Shown here: positions 8,715 through 17,168 of the stretch, one piece after another
Layout: each line of letters opens with the position of its first letter
Position numbering within the stretch: the first letter of the stretch is position 1
The notes under the pieces: generated by a model
Told to the model about the DNA's origin: nothing
Databases searched by the model: none
What the model saw: only the letters and a program-made list of their open reading frames with translations
Program-made: the position numbers and the translations under genes
Assembly (NCBI RefSeq): GCF_006385135.1
Contig: NZ_CP041025.1
Coordinates: 3,255,501-3,319,500 of the forward strand
From: Paremcibacter congregatus
GTDB taxonomy: Bacteria > Pseudomonadota > Alphaproteobacteria > Sphingomonadales > Emcibacteraceae
Direction: 5' to 3'
DNA: 64,000 bases

Positions 8715-8824
8715 TCGACAAAGCAGTTTTAGATTTAAATTGCACCTATTCTTAATCGGTTATTAGCAGATTCATATTAGAATTCTGACGATTCACAATA
8801 TCGAATAAGAAGTGGTTATATCAT

Positions 8825-10135
8825 ATGGCGAACATCGTCCAAAAATACCTTTTGCAGCAGCTCGGCCGATTAAAAAAATCGACTTCTGGCGCGGCGCTGG
8901 TTTACTTTGCGATCCTGGTTCCTTTAATCGCCGGATTTGCCGGCTTGGGATTTGATGCGACAATGTGGTTTATGCAAAAACGCCAAATGCAGACCGCAGC
9001 TGATTCCTCGGCTCTGGCCGCGGCTTACGCCTTATCTAAAGACCAGACCGATCAGGAGATTATCCTGGCAGCCACAAAAGACGCCGAAGCCAATAATTTC
9101 ACCACCGGCAACGGCAACAGCCTGTCATTGACCACTCCACCCGTCACCGGGGGATATGCCGGCCAGTCAAACTATGTCATGGTCAAGTTAAACCACCCTG
9201 CGGAACTGGTGTTCACCAAGATGCTCGATATAAAGGACATCGAGATCAGAACAACGGCCACGGCCGGTATTCTGAAAGTAGGCGAGCATTGCATTCTCGC
9301 ACTGGATGAAACCATGGACAAGGCGCTGGAATTCTCCGGGACCTCTGACGTGGACATCAATTGTGGTGTTGCCTCCAATTCCAACAGCACTGAATCCATC
9401 TACCTTAATGGCACCGCCACATTATCCGCCAACCCTTCGGCCCAGGCCTACGGCGATATTTATCAGGGCACGAACGCCACACTGAACACCCCGAACCCAA
9501 TTCAGCCCCTGTCACAACGGGCCATCGATCCTTATGGCCCGGAAGGACGCGACCTTGAGGTACCGACATTGCCGTCCATCTGTATCAATACCGGAAGCCT
9601 TCAGATCAAATTAGGCGATCCCGATCCGCTTCCTGGCCGTTATTGCGGTGATATGACCTTCAATGCCAATGCAGACACCACACTGGCGCCCGGTGTTTAT
9701 ATTATTGATGGTGGGGACCTGACCATCCGGGGCGGCGCCACACTGAGCGGCACGGGCGTCACCTTCGTTCTGACCGCCGCCGATCCCGATGATATCGGGA
9801 CAGTCGACATCGGAGGTGGAGCGACAATTGACCTGACAGCGCCAAACCATGGCGATTATGCCGGCATCGTTTTCTTTCAGGACCCCCGCGCGCTCTACAC
9901 AGAAGGCGATAACAAGTTTCTCGGTGGCCCCGCGATGAACATCAAGGGTGCCGTTTATTTCCCTGGTCAGGAATTGCGGTTCAGCGGCGGATCAAGCACC
10001 TCTTCCGGGTGCCTGCAACTGCTTGGCCGCAAGGTCACCTTTACCGGAAACTCGAAACTCTACAACGATCAGTCCGATTGCGCTTTTCTCGGGATCGAGA
10101 AAATTTCAAGAACCCTGGTAACCATGGTGGAATAG
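8825..10135 (+). CDS. TadG-like pilus assembly protein
   Basis: A 436-residue exported protein. Residues 18-60 form a TadE/TadG pseudopilin-like N-terminus: a basic stretch (GRLKKSTSGAALVYF), a hydrophobic helix at about 25-46 and the hallmark MQTAADSSALAAAYAL. The rest is a long Gly/Thr/Asn-rich, beta-rich domain with several cysteines. It would be anchored in the inner membrane with the bulk in the periplasm. In tight-adherence (Flp pilus) loci such proteins are minor components. Here it leads three genes (gaps 4 and 11 nt) followed by no ATPase, secretin, prepilin peptidase or Flp pilin. Its substrate and machinery must lie elsewhere. Confidence 0.85.
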   Translation: MANIVQKYLLQQLGRLKKSTSGAALVYFAILVPLIAGFAGLGFDATMWFMQKRQMQTAADSSALAAAYALSKDQTDQEIILAATKDAEANNFTTGNGNSLSLTTPPVTGGYAGQSNYVMVKLNHPAELVFTKMLDIKDIEIRTTATAGILKVGEHCILALDETMDKALEFSGTSDVDINCGVASNSNSTESIYLNGTATLSANPSAQAYGDIYQGTNATLNTPNPIQPLSQRAIDPYGPEGRDLEVPTLPSICINTGSLQIKLGDPDPLPGRYCGDMTFNANADTTLAPGVYIIDGGDLTIRGGATLSGTGVTFVLTAADPDDIGTVDIGGGATIDLTAPNHGDYAGIVFFQDPRALYTEGDNKFLGGPAMNIKGAVYFPGQELRFSGGSSTSSGCLQLLGRKVTFTGNSKLYNDQSDCAFLGIEKISRTLVTMVE

Positions 10136-10139
10136 AACA

Positions 10140-10604
10140 ATGGCACAGATACTCAAAACATTTTTCCTTAAACTGCGCGCCTCGACTGCGGGCTCCTCTC
10201 TGGTCGAACTGGCGATGATCATGCCTATCCTGCTGCTGATTCTGGTCGGCACCCTGGATATGGGGTCCATGTTCATGCGCAAAATGGAACTTTCCAACGC
10301 CGCCAAGGCCGGCATACAATACGCCATGGTCCGCAAACCGGTTCAGGGCGACCTGACCAACATCAGAAACGCCGTCCGCAGTTCTCTCGGCACCTCTATG
10401 ACACCCGGCACGGAAGTGGCCGTGGAACTCTACTGCATCTGTAATAATGTGAAGCAGCTTTGCACCACCGACTGTACAGATGAAAATGTCAGCGCCTTCG
10501 TAAATATCGAGGTTAAGGAAGACTATACCACCCCTTATTTCAATTACGACTGGTTCATATCGCATTTCCCGATCAGGGAATCCGCGACCATCAAGTTAAA
10601 CTAG
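10140..10604 (+). CDS. TadE-like minor pseudopilin
   Basis: A 154-residue protein with the TadE domain: a short basic leader (FFLKLRASTAGSSLVELAM), a hydrophobic helix at about residues 18-38, the typical MRKMELSNAAKAGIQYAM helix and a small periplasmic domain. That domain carries four closely spaced cysteines (YCICNN...LCTTDC, about residues 98-112), probably forming disulfides. The Glu in the SLVELAM pattern matches the conserved Glu of TadE pseudopilins that are cut by the TadV-type prepilin peptidase. It lies 4 nt after the TadG-like gene. Confidence 0.86.
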   Translation: MAQILKTFFLKLRASTAGSSLVELAMIMPILLLILVGTLDMGSMFMRKMELSNAAKAGIQYAMVRKPVQGDLTNIRNAVRSSLGTSMTPGTEVAVELYCICNNVKQLCTTDCTDENVSAFVNIEVKEDYTTPYFNYDWFISHFPIRESATIKLN

Positions 10605-10615
10605 GATCTACGATC

Positions 10616-11056
10616 ATGTTTACTCTCCCCTTTAAAAAGCTGAAAAAGGATACGTCCGGCGCCACCATGATTGAGTTCGCGTTTGCCGGTCCCGTACTTC
10701 TGTTGCTCACATTTGGGTTCTTTGAATTCTGTCGGGCGCTTTTTATTCAGGGCGTGCTCAATTATTCCGCCGAACAGGCCACCCGCTACGCCATGGTCAA
10801 TTTCGAACAAAATAACGTGGATCAGAATTATCTCGACAGCGTGGCGATCCAGATTAAGAACCATGCCCGGGACAGTTTCATTCTTATCGACGAAAACAAG
10901 ATCACTGACTTCGACGTCACGGTCGCCGTCAATCCAGGCGACATGACAAAGACCGTCAGCATCGCCATTGATTATAACTATTCAATGATCATGCCTCTGG
11001 TGCCGCAATCCACCTTCACCCTGACGGGAAAATCCGAGTCCTTTCTAATTCAGTAA
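10616..11056 (+). CDS. TadE-like minor pseudopilin
   Basis: A 146-residue second TadE-domain protein, third in the trio (11 nt after the previous gene). The N-terminus reads KLKKDTSGATMIEFAFAGPV, with the conserved Glu after the cleavage region, a hydrophobic helix at about residues 20-40 and the QGVLNYSAEQATRYAMVN helix. The periplasmic part is small and lacks the cysteines of its neighbour. TadE and TadF normally act as a pair in Flp pilus assembly; here two TadE-like proteins and one TadG-like protein stand together. The stop lies 16 nt from the end of the convergent dehydrogenase gene, with no clear terminator between. Confidence 0.86.
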   Translation: MFTLPFKKLKKDTSGATMIEFAFAGPVLLLLTFGFFEFCRALFIQGVLNYSAEQATRYAMVNFEQNNVDQNYLDSVAIQIKNHARDSFILIDENKITDFDVTVAVNPGDMTKTVSIAIDYNYSMIMPLVPQSTFTLTGKSESFLIQ

Positions 11057-11072
11057 AATTTTATGTCAGATC

Positions 11073-12083
11073 TTACGTCACGACATTTTGCAGCTTTCCG
11101 TGCAGAAAGCCCTGAATATTGCCCGCCGTCGTGCGCAGGATCTTTTCGACCGCTTCCGTGGTATTGAACGCGCTGTGCGGGGTGATGATCACATTTCTCA
11201 TGCGCAGCAGAAGATGATCCGCCAGCAAGGTTTCCAGATCATGCTCCTGACTGAAAAAAGACCTCAAAAGCTCCGCCTCTTCGCGTATAGAGGGCTCTTC
11301 CGGCAAGACGTCCAGGCCGGCGGCAGCCACCCTGCCCTCGGCCAGCGCCCGCAGCAGCGCTTTCACATCGACCACCGACCCCCGGGCCGTATTGATCAGA
11401 ATAACCCCCTTTTTCATCCGGGAGAAGGCTTCCCCGGAAATCATATGCCGTGTCCCCACCCCGCCCGGCACATGCAGGGTGATGCAATCCGATTGCGTCA
11501 GCAGGGTCTGCCAGTCCACATAAGATAAACCGGCCTGCCGGGCAAAGACCTCGTCCGGGGCAGGATCATAGGCCATAACCTCCATACGGAAACCGCGGGC
11601 GATTTCCGCGACCCGTTTCCCGATATGCCCGGTTCCGATCACCCCGAGGGTTTTATTCTGCAGATCGAACCCCCGCAAACCCGCCTGGGAAAAGTCGCCG
11701 CGCCGGGTGCGGTTAATGGCCTCTGGAATATGGTGACTGATCGCCAGCAGCAAAGCGAAAACATGTTCCGCCACAGTGGTTCCGCCGTATGTCGGTACAT
11801 TGCTGACCGGAATTGCCTTTGTCCGGCAATACTCAAGATCAATATGGTCAACCCCCGTCGACCGAGTCGTAATAAATTTCAGCCGGGAAAAGGGATCCAG
11901 TGTTTCACGATCTAGCGTCGAATGCACAAAAGTCGAAATAACATCGGCATCCAGATACACCGCAGCGCTTCGCGCATCAAGCCGCTTTTCACAAAAAGCA
12001 ATCTCTGCTTCGCCGCACAGATGCTGCAGGATATCGCATTCCCATTTTTCCGTTTCAAAAAAAACGATCTTCATTTTCGCCAT
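11073..12083 (-). CDS. D-isomer-specific 2-hydroxyacid dehydrogenase
   Basis: NAD-dependent cytoplasmic oxidoreductase of the D-lactate dehydrogenase/phosphoglycerate dehydrogenase superfamily, 336 residues. The nucleotide-binding motif is GTGHIGKRVAEIA at about residue 150. Catalytic residues can be placed in NTARGSVVD (Arg), LPEEP (Glu) and ITPHSAFNT (His). The region VPTYGGTTVAEHVFALLL is the family signature. The overall pattern is closest to D-lactate dehydrogenase-like enzymes, but the 2-hydroxyacid used is not certain. The start at 12083 (MAKMKIVFFE) is favoured over the ORF extension to 12131 because AAGGGAAG lies 5 nt upstream. It is a single gene, convergent with the Tad-like trio. 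Confidence 0.9.
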   Translation of the reverse strand: MAKMKIVFFETEKWECDILQHLCGEAEIAFCEKRLDARSAAVYLDADVISTFVHSTLDRETLDPFSRLKFITTRSTGVDHIDLEYCRTKAIPVSNVPTYGGTTVAEHVFALLLAISHHIPEAINRTRRGDFSQAGLRGFDLQNKTLGVIGTGHIGKRVAEIARGFRMEVMAYDPAPDEVFARQAGLSYVDWQTLLTQSDCITLHVPGGVGTRHMISGEAFSRMKKGVILINTARGSVVDVKALLRALAEGRVAAAGLDVLPEEPSIREEAELLRSFFSQEHDLETLLADHLLLRMRNVIITPHSAFNTTEAVEKILRTTAGNIQGFLHGKLQNVVT

Positions 12084-12213
12084 GAGACTTCCCTTTTCAA
12101 AAATGTGAAAAAGACTCACCCCCCGGTCCAAACCTCACCGTAATTCTGGAAGCATACGACAGTCCGTCTCTTGCGGCGATGATTTGCCATCAACTCACCT
12201 AAAAAACGGACAT

Positions 12214-12243
12214 AAAAAAAGGCTGGCACATGGCCAACCTTTT
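12214..12243 (-). terminator. intrinsic terminator after the cold-shock gene
   Basis: On the minus strand, AAGGTTGGC pairs with GCCAGCCTT around a five-base loop and is followed by seven T. It lies 25 nt past the cold-shock stop codon. Confidence 0.85.
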
Positions 12244-12267
12244 CATATTCTATGCAGCTGTCACTGA

Positions 12268-12474
12268 TTACATCAGGGACAGGTTTCCTGCAGAAGAACG
12301 ACCGCGACGGTCTTCTTCGAGTTCGTAGGAAACTTTTTGGTCATCAGCAAGACCGCTGAGGCCCGCTGCTTCTACTGCAGAAATATGAACAAAAACGTCT
12401 TTTCCGCCGTCTTCAGGTTGAATAAAGCCATAACCTTTAGTGGCGTTGAAAAATTTAACAGTACCGTTAGCCAT
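12268..12474 (-). CDS. cold-shock protein, CspA family
   Basis: A 68-residue single cold-shock domain that binds single-stranded RNA and DNA and melts secondary structure. RNP1 is visible as KGYGFIQ and RNP2 as VFVHISA. The start MANGTVKFFNATKG is canonical. The C-terminal extension EDRRGRSSAGNLSLM is short. The gene is monocistronic with its own intrinsic terminator. Its leader has an inverted repeat whose 3' arm runs into the ribosome binding site. It is one of what are normally several csp paralogues in alphaproteobacteria, so cold induction of this one is an inference. Confidence 0.95.
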   Translation of the reverse strand: MANGTVKFFNATKGYGFIQPEDGGKDVFVHISAVEAAGLSGLADDQKVSYELEEDRRGRSSAGNLSLM

Positions 12475-12483
12475 TGTATCAAG

Positions 12484-12526
12484 TCCTCTTACGCATATTA
12501 ATATAAAGCCGGAGAAGTAGCGTAAG
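12484..12526 (-). promoter_or_regulatory. leader hairpin touching the cold-shock gene RBS
   Basis: On the minus strand CTTACGC (12520-12526) and GCGTAAG (12488-12494) form a 7-bp stem around a 25-nt AU-rich loop. The 3' arm runs directly into AGGA, the ribosome binding site, 10 nt before the ATG at 12474. The arrangement could hide the site at one temperature and expose it at another. Confidence 0.45.
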
Positions 12527-12686
12527 AAGGTATCTCGTCAGGCATCAAGTGATCAGTGGTTCTTTCCATCTGATGCAACTTCTCTACACCGTAACAAGCG
12601 ACATGTAAAGGATTAGTTCATGACAGCTCCATGATAAAAGCCCGGCCCCACTGAATTTTTTGTTTTCCAGAAAGCCGGGTTTCATG

Positions 12687-12716
12687 AAAAAAGGCGGCCA
12701 CCGGACCGCCTTTTGT
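12687..12716 (-). terminator. intrinsic terminator after fbaA
   Basis: Minus-strand AAAAGGCGG, loop, CCGCCTTTTTTC: a GC-rich stem followed by six T, 25 nt beyond the aldolase stop codon. Confidence 0.88.
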
Positions 12717-12740
12717 ATAGTTTTTCGCCTTAAGGGGCCT

Positions 12741-13808
12741 TTACTGGGCCAAAGACTTGCCTGCAGAGCCCAAATCGGCAATTGCCTCATCAAGCCGGGC
12801 AATGAAGCCTTCCTCGCCTGCGCGCAGCCATTTACGAGGGTCATATTGCTTCTTGTAGGGGGTGCCGTCTTCCGGGTCGATCTGGTATTTAAAGGCCCGG
12901 GCGTTGTCCATAACATATTTACCGACAGATTCGGCGAAGGCAAACTGGGTGTCCGTATCAATGTTCATCTTGAAAACACCATATGTCAGGGCTTCTGCAA
13001 TCTTGGCTTTTTCGGAACCGGACCCCCCATGGAACACCAGGTTCAGGGGATTCGCAGCTGTGGCGTGGGTTTCCTGCACCAGCGCCTGGCTGTTGCGCAG
13101 GATTTCAGGCCGCAGCTTGACATTGCCCGGCTTATACACTCCGTGTACATTGCCAAAAGACGCTGCGACAGAGAAATGGCCCAGCGGCGACAGCAGGTCA
13201 TAGGCCTGCAACACATCTTCTGGCTGGGTATAAAGATGGGAGCTGTCCGCCCCTTCCTCGATTTCATGGCCCACACCGTCTTCTTCGCCACCGGTAATGC
13301 CCAGTTCAATCTCCAGGCTCATATCCAGAGGCGCCATGCGTTTCAGCATCCGCGCACATTCAGACAGATTATCGTCAATGCTCTCTTCCGACAGGTCCAG
13401 CATATGAGACGTATAGAGCGGCCGGCCTGTCGCCTTGTAATGGCTTTCGGAATGGTCAATCAGGGCGTCTACCCATGGCACCAACTTGCGATTCGCATGA
13501 TCCGTATGCAGGACGACGCAAATGCCGTAATGCTCGGCCAGCAGATGCACATGCTGCGCCGCGGATACCGCGCCCAGGACTTTTGCCTGAAAACCGTCCG
13601 ACATACCCTGCCCGGCATAGAATTGCGCGCCGCCATTGGACAGCTGAATGATGATATCGCTTTTATTCTTGGCCGCGGCTTCCATCACCGCATTGACGGA
13701 ATCAGTTCCCACGCAGTTCACCGCCGCCAGGGCGTAGCCGCCTTCCTTACAGGCATTCACAAGTGTGATATAGTCTTCGCCGCTCACGACGCCAGGTTTG
13801 AGAGCCAT
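12741..13808 (-). CDS. fbaA: fructose-bisphosphate aldolase, class II (FbaA type)
   Basis: Zinc-dependent aldolase interconverting fructose 1,6-bisphosphate with glyceraldehyde 3-phosphate and dihydroxyacetone phosphate in glycolysis and gluconeogenesis; 355 residues, the class IIA length. Motifs: PAVNCVGTDSVNA-type start (here AAVNCVGTDSVNAV), VVLHTDHANRK with the catalytic Asp and a zinc His, LEIELGITGGEEDG, GNVHGVYKPGN with a zinc His, FHGGSGS and MNIDTDTQ for the phosphate. The ATG at 13808 (MALKPGVVSG) aligns with the family N-terminus; the ORF extends 26 codons upstream into the promoter and is rejected there. Single gene with its own promoter and terminator. Confidence 0.96.
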   Translation of the reverse strand: MALKPGVVSGEDYITLVNACKEGGYALAAVNCVGTDSVNAVMEAAAKNKSDIIIQLSNGGAQFYAGQGMSDGFQAKVLGAVSAAQHVHLLAEHYGICVVLHTDHANRKLVPWVDALIDHSESHYKATGRPLYTSHMLDLSEESIDDNLSECARMLKRMAPLDMSLEIELGITGGEEDGVGHEIEEGADSSHLYTQPEDVLQAYDLLSPLGHFSVAASFGNVHGVYKPGNVKLRPEILRNSQALVQETHATAANPLNLVFHGGSGSEKAKIAEALTYGVFKMNIDTDTQFAFAESVGKYVMDNARAFKYQIDPEDGTPYKKQYDPRKWLRAGEEGFIARLDEAIADLGSAGKSLAQ

Positions 13809-13845
13809 AAGATTAGTCCTTGATTGATTTAAATGAGTTTCGATA

Positions 13846-13873
13846 ATTATAGGAATTGTGGCTGTTATCGCAA
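13846..13873 (-). promoter_or_regulatory. sigma-70-type promoter of fbaA
   Basis: Minus strand: -35 TTGCGA (13868-13873), 16-bp spacer, -10 TATAAT (13846-13851), about 37 nt before the start codon. Confidence 0.75.
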
Positions 13874-13926
13874 CCCTTAAAGGCACTTGTTTGCCTTATT
13901 CCATCCCCCCGATCAACTTAAGCCCA

Positions 13927-13956
13927 TAAAAAAGGCAGCCCCGAAGAGCTGCCCTT
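13927..13956 (-). terminator. intrinsic terminator ending the ribosomal block after rplQ
   Basis: Minus-strand GGGCAGCTCTTCGGGGCTGCC followed by six T, 31 nt past the rplQ stop codon. This closes the long ribosomal protein transcript. Confidence 0.92.
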
Positions 13957-13986
13957 TACATTCTGTAATCAGAAGCCGATTTCGCC

Positions 13987-14418
13987 TTAGGCGGCTTCGG
14001 TTTCGTCTGCAACGATTTCCTGTACCGGACCGCTGTCTTTGCCTTTGGCATCAACATCACGATCGACCAGTTCGATCACAGCAACCGGCGCCGCGTCACC
14101 ATGACGGAAGCCAGCTTTAAGAACACGGGTGTAACCGCCGTTACGTTCCTTATAACGTTCCGCCAGAACATCGAACAATTTCTGTACGATTTCCTTGTCA
14201 GACGCCGGCAATTTGGAGAGAGCCTGACGACGGGCATGCAAGGAACCGCGTTTGCCCAAAGTGATCAGACGCTCAACGATCGGGCGCAGTTCTTTGGCTT
14301 TTGGCAAAGTGGTTACAATCTGCTCATGCTTCAAAAGAGCACTCGCCATGTTTGAAAACATCGCTTTACGATGTGAACTTGTTTTATTTAGCTTACGCCC
14401 AGCTCTGCGATGGCGCAT
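13987..14418 (-). CDS. rplQ: 50S ribosomal protein L17
   Basis: Large-subunit protein near the exit-tunnel rim, 143 residues. The start [20 protein letters not shown] and the [21 protein letters not shown] segment are characteristic. The C-terminal tail ([26 protein letters not shown]) is a longer acidic extension than in E. coli, common in alphaproteobacteria. Last gene of the alpha operon, 64 nt after rpoA and followed by a strong terminator. Confidence 0.97.
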   Translation of the reverse strand: MRHRRAGRKLNKTSSHRKAMFSNMASALLKHEQIVTTLPKAKELRPIVERLITLGKRGSLHARRQALSKLPASDKEIVQKLFDVLAERYKERNGGYTRVLKAGFRHGDAAPVAVIELVDRDVDAKGKDSGPVQEIVADETEAA

Positions 14419-14482
14419 ATCTCTTACTCCTTGAGGGGGTATCCTTAACCTTGAAGGACCCTACCCAATTAAATATCCAAAA

Positions 14483-15499
14483 TTAGAATTCTTGTTCCAT
14501 TTTCTTGACGAGTTCGTCAATATTTTCAGGCGGCCATCCCGGATTATCCATTCCAAGACGTAAGCCCATGGTCGAAAGAACCTCTTTAATTTCATTCAGG
14601 GACTTACGGCCAAAGTTCGGCGTGCGCAGCATTTCAGCTTCGGTCTTCCGAACCAGGTCACCGATGTAAACAATGTTGTCGTTCTTCAGGCAGTTTGCTG
14701 AACGAACAGACAATTCCAGCTCATCAACGCGACGCAACAGGTTGCGGTTGAAGTCAGGCTCATCAGATTCTTTTTCAGACGCGGCGGCTTCCGGCTCGTC
14801 GAAGTTGACGAAGGTCTGAAGCTGGTCCTGCAGAATACGTGCGGAAAAGGCCAAGGCATCTTCCGGTGTAACCGTGCCGTCTGTTTCAATGGTCATGATC
14901 AGTTTGTCATAGTCAAGGATCTGACCTTCGCGGGTATTTTCCACGCGATAGCTGACTTTGCTGACCGGGCTGAACAGGCTGTCCACCGGGATCAGGCCAA
15001 TCGGCGCATCATCCGGACGGTTGTTGACCGCAGCCACATAACCTTTACCGGTTTCAACGATCAGTTCCATGCGCAATTCGGCGCCGTCATCCAATGTACA
15101 GATGATCAGGTCCGGATTGTGAATGGTGACATCCGCAACTTCGCTGATCTGGCCGGCGGTAACTTCGCCAGGGCCCGTGGCTTGAAGCGTCAGGCGTTTC
15201 TTGTCTTCGCCTTCCATTTCAACCGCGATCTTTTTCACATTCAGGACCACGTCGGTAACGTCTTCCCGAACTCCTGGAATGGAAGAGAATTCATGCAGTA
15301 CGTTATCCACATGAATGGACGTCACAGCCGCACCCTGCAGGGACGACAGCAATACCCGGCGCAATGAATTGCCCAAAGTCATGCCATAGCCGCGCTCCAG
15401 CGGTTCTGCAACGATAGTCGCCTTTCTGCGCTCTTCACCTTCTTGTTTGATGTCAAGCGTAGTTGGCTTAATAAGTTCCTGCCAATTCTTTTGGATCAC
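14483..15499 (-). CDS. rpoA: DNA-directed RNA polymerase subunit alpha
   Basis: Alpha subunit that nucleates RNA polymerase assembly and binds UP elements and activators; 338 residues. N-terminal dimerisation domain (about 1-230) with [21 protein letters not shown]-terminal domain (about 250-320) with [19 protein letters not shown] and [19 protein letters not shown] place the start at GTG 15499 (reading as [16 protein letters not shown]), with GAGG 8 nt upstream. The ORF continues to an ATG at 15562, but those 21 extra residues are not family-like. It is 115 nt after rpsK, a larger gap than most in the block. Confidence 0.96.
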   Translation of the reverse strand: MIQKNWQELIKPTTLDIKQEGEERRKATIVAEPLERGYGMTLGNSLRRVLLSSLQGAAVTSIHVDNVLHEFSSIPGVREDVTDVVLNVKKIAVEMEGEDKKRLTLQATGPGEVTAGQISEVADVTIHNPDLIICTLDDGAELRMELIVETGKGYVAAVNNRPDDAPIGLIPVDSLFSPVSKVSYRVENTREGQILDYDKLIMTIETDGTVTPEDALAFSARILQDQLQTFVNFDEPEAAASEKESDEPDFNRNLLRRVDELELSVRSANCLKNDNIVYIGDLVRKTEAEMLRTPNFGRKSLNEIKEVLSTMGLRLGMDNPGWPPENIDELVKKMEQEF

Positions 15500-15614
15500 T
15501 GTAAAACCCTCGTTAAGTTCCTGGTTTGAATTTGCCCGGTCGACCACCGGTCTGTCAGGCAAATACCATAAAGCCCTGCTCCCGGATCCCGGCAGCAGGG
15601 GGCTTCAATCTTGC

Positions 15615-16001
15615 TTAAACGCGACGACGTTTCGGCGGACGACACCCGTTATGGGGAATCGGCGTCACATCGCGAATGGTCGAAATGGTAAAGCCAATGG
15701 ACTGCAATGCCCGCAGCGCTGATTCGCGCCCTGACCCAGGTCCCTTGACTTCAACTTCAAGCGTTTTCATGCCATGTTCCTGGGCTTTCTTACCAGCATC
15801 TTCCGCCGCCATCTGCGCCGCATATGGCGTAGACTTACGGGAGCCTTTAAAGCCCATCGCACCAGCAGTTGACCAGGAAATCGCATTTCCCTGCGCATCT
15901 GTAATGGTGATAATGGTATTGTTGAATGTGGAATTCACGTGGGCAACCCCATTCGTGATATTCTTGCGCTCGCGGCGCTTCACTGTTTTATTGTCAGCCA
16001 T
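15615..16001 (-). CDS. rpsK: 30S ribosomal protein S11
   Basis: Small-subunit platform protein that contacts the Shine-Dalgarno helix, 128 residues. Characteristic are [39 protein letters not shown] and the C-terminal [18 protein letters not shown]. It follows rpsM by 11 nt and precedes rpoA, the usual alpha operon order minus rpsD, which in alphaproteobacteria is elsewhere. Confidence 0.97.
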   Translation of the reverse strand: MADNKTVKRRERKNITNGVAHVNSTFNNTIITITDAQGNAISWSTAGAMGFKGSRKSTPYAAQMAAEDAGKKAQEHGMKTLEVEVKGPGSGRESALRALQSIGFTISTIRDVTPIPHNGCRPPKRRRV

Positions 16002-16012
16002 TATTCAATACC

Positions 16013-16381
16013 TTATTTCTTCTTACCAGCGATGGCAACAGCTTTACCTTTACGGGTGCGGGCATTCGTGCTTGTCCGCTGGCCTCGTACAGGCAATTTC
16101 TTACGATGACGCAAACCGCGATAGGACCCAAGGTCCATCAGCCGTTTGATGTTCATCGCAGTGTCACGACGAAGATCACCTTCCACCATACAATCACTAT
16201 CGATTGTTTCGCGGATTTGGATGACCTGCGCATCACTCAGCTGGTTCACCCGGGTAACCGAATCAATACCAACCTTCTCACAAATCTCTTTCGATATTGC
16301 AGGACCAATCCCATGGATATAAGTCAATGCAATCTCCACCCGTTTCCCGGTGGGTAAGTTCACGCCAGCTATACGTGCCAC
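16013..16381 (-). CDS. rpsM: 30S ribosomal protein S13
   Basis: Head protein of the 30S subunit that bridges to the 50S subunit and touches P-site tRNA; 122 residues. [21 protein letters not shown] and the basic C-terminus with [16 protein letters not shown] are diagnostic. It is the first gene after a near-consensus promoter in the 136-nt gap downstream of adk, so the rpsM-rpsK-rpoA-rplQ genes can be transcribed independently of the spc genes. Confidence 0.97.
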   Translation of the reverse strand: MARIAGVNLPTGKRVEIALTYIHGIGPAISKEICEKVGIDSVTRVNQLSDAQVIQIRETIDSDCMVEGDLRRDTAMNIKRLMDLGSYRGLRHRKKLPVRGQRTSTNARTRKGKAVAIAGKKK

Positions 16382-16423
16382 GATCGTTTCTCCCGATCTA
16401 AAAAATCATAAAACTGCCCCCTC

Positions 16424-16476
16424 CACGGACGTACCGTGAAGTGGCGCGATTATATGTATTAAAAGCCCGCAGTCAA
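16424..16476 (-). promoter_or_regulatory. promoter and 5' hairpin of rpsM-rpsK-rpoA-rplQ
   Basis: Minus strand: -35 TTGACT (16471-16476), 16-bp spacer, perfect -10 TATAAT (16449-16454). Transcription would start near 16442. A small hairpin CACGG-N5-CCGTG (16424-16438) would sit at the extreme 5' end of the message. Confidence 0.8.
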
Positions 16477-16517
16477 CCTCGGAGATCAAACTTGAACAAA
16501 TTTTTTCGCCGAACGAC

Positions 16518-17168
16518 CTACAGGTTTGTTAATACGTCATTTATCTGGTTGGTGACATCATTGATATCAGCCATACCATCAATTGTCTTCAAAACACCTT
16601 TTTCTGCATAGTAGGGCAGCAAAGGCGCCGTTTGTGCGTGATATGTTGCCAGTCGGGAAACAACCGTTTCACGGTTATCATCCGCCCGGCGGGTGAAATT
16701 CGTAGAACCACAGCTGTCACACACGCCAGCTACTTGTGGTTTGAGGTTCGTATCATGGTAACCCTGATTACAGCTACTACATGTATAGCGTCCTGTAATC
16801 CGGTCAACAAGAGATTCGTCGTTAACCTTCATTTCGATGACAGCATCGACTTTCAGGTCTTTTTCCGCCAGCAGTTTGTCCAGGGCTTCCGCCTGGGCCA
16901 CTGTGCGGGGAAATCCGTCCAGAAGAAAACCGCCCTTGCAGTCGTCTTCTTCAATTCTGTCGGCAATGATCCCGATCACGATCTCATCCGTGACCAGCTT
17001 ACCGGCATCCATAAATTCTTTTGCTTTTTTGCCAATCTCGGTCTGATTGGCGACCGCGGCGCGTAACATGTCGCCCGTAGAGAGTTGCACCAGGCCCTGG
17101 TTTTTCATCAGACGAACGGCTTGCGTTCCCTTGCCTGCCCCGGGAGGGCCCAATAGTACAACAATCAT
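16518..17168 (-). CDS. adk: adenylate kinase
   Basis: Interconverts ATP and AMP with two ADP; cytoplasmic, 216 residues, long-LID type. The P-loop is GPPGAGKGT (residues 7-15), followed by STGDMLRAAV and LLDGFPRT. The LID (about residues 125-165) carries CSSC and CDSC pairs, so it is the zinc-binding form instead of the Ser/His/Asp/Thr network of enteric Adk. Its ATG overlaps the secY stop by 4 nt, tying it to the spc transcript. Its position between secY and rpsM is usual for alphaproteobacteria. Confidence 0.97.
   Translation of the reverse strand: MIVVLLGPPGAGKGTQAVRLMKNQGLVQLSTGDMLRAAVANQTEIGKKAKEFMDAGKLVTDEIVIGIIADRIEEDDCKGGFLLDGFPRTVAQAEALDKLLAEKDLKVDAVIEMKVNDESLVDRITGRYTCSSCNQGYHDTNLKPQVAGVCDSCGSTNFTRRADDNRETVVSRLATYHAQTAPLLPYYAEKGVLKTIDGMADINDVTNQINDVLTNL

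Noticed and set aside
8714-8824. Possible CtrA site (TTAA pair) upstream of the TadG-like gene
   Set aside because: The two TTAA halves are 13 nt apart instead of the 7 nt needed for CtrA.
12660-13823. 387-codon open frame opposite fbaA
   Set aside because: Antisense shadow that also runs through the fbaA terminator.
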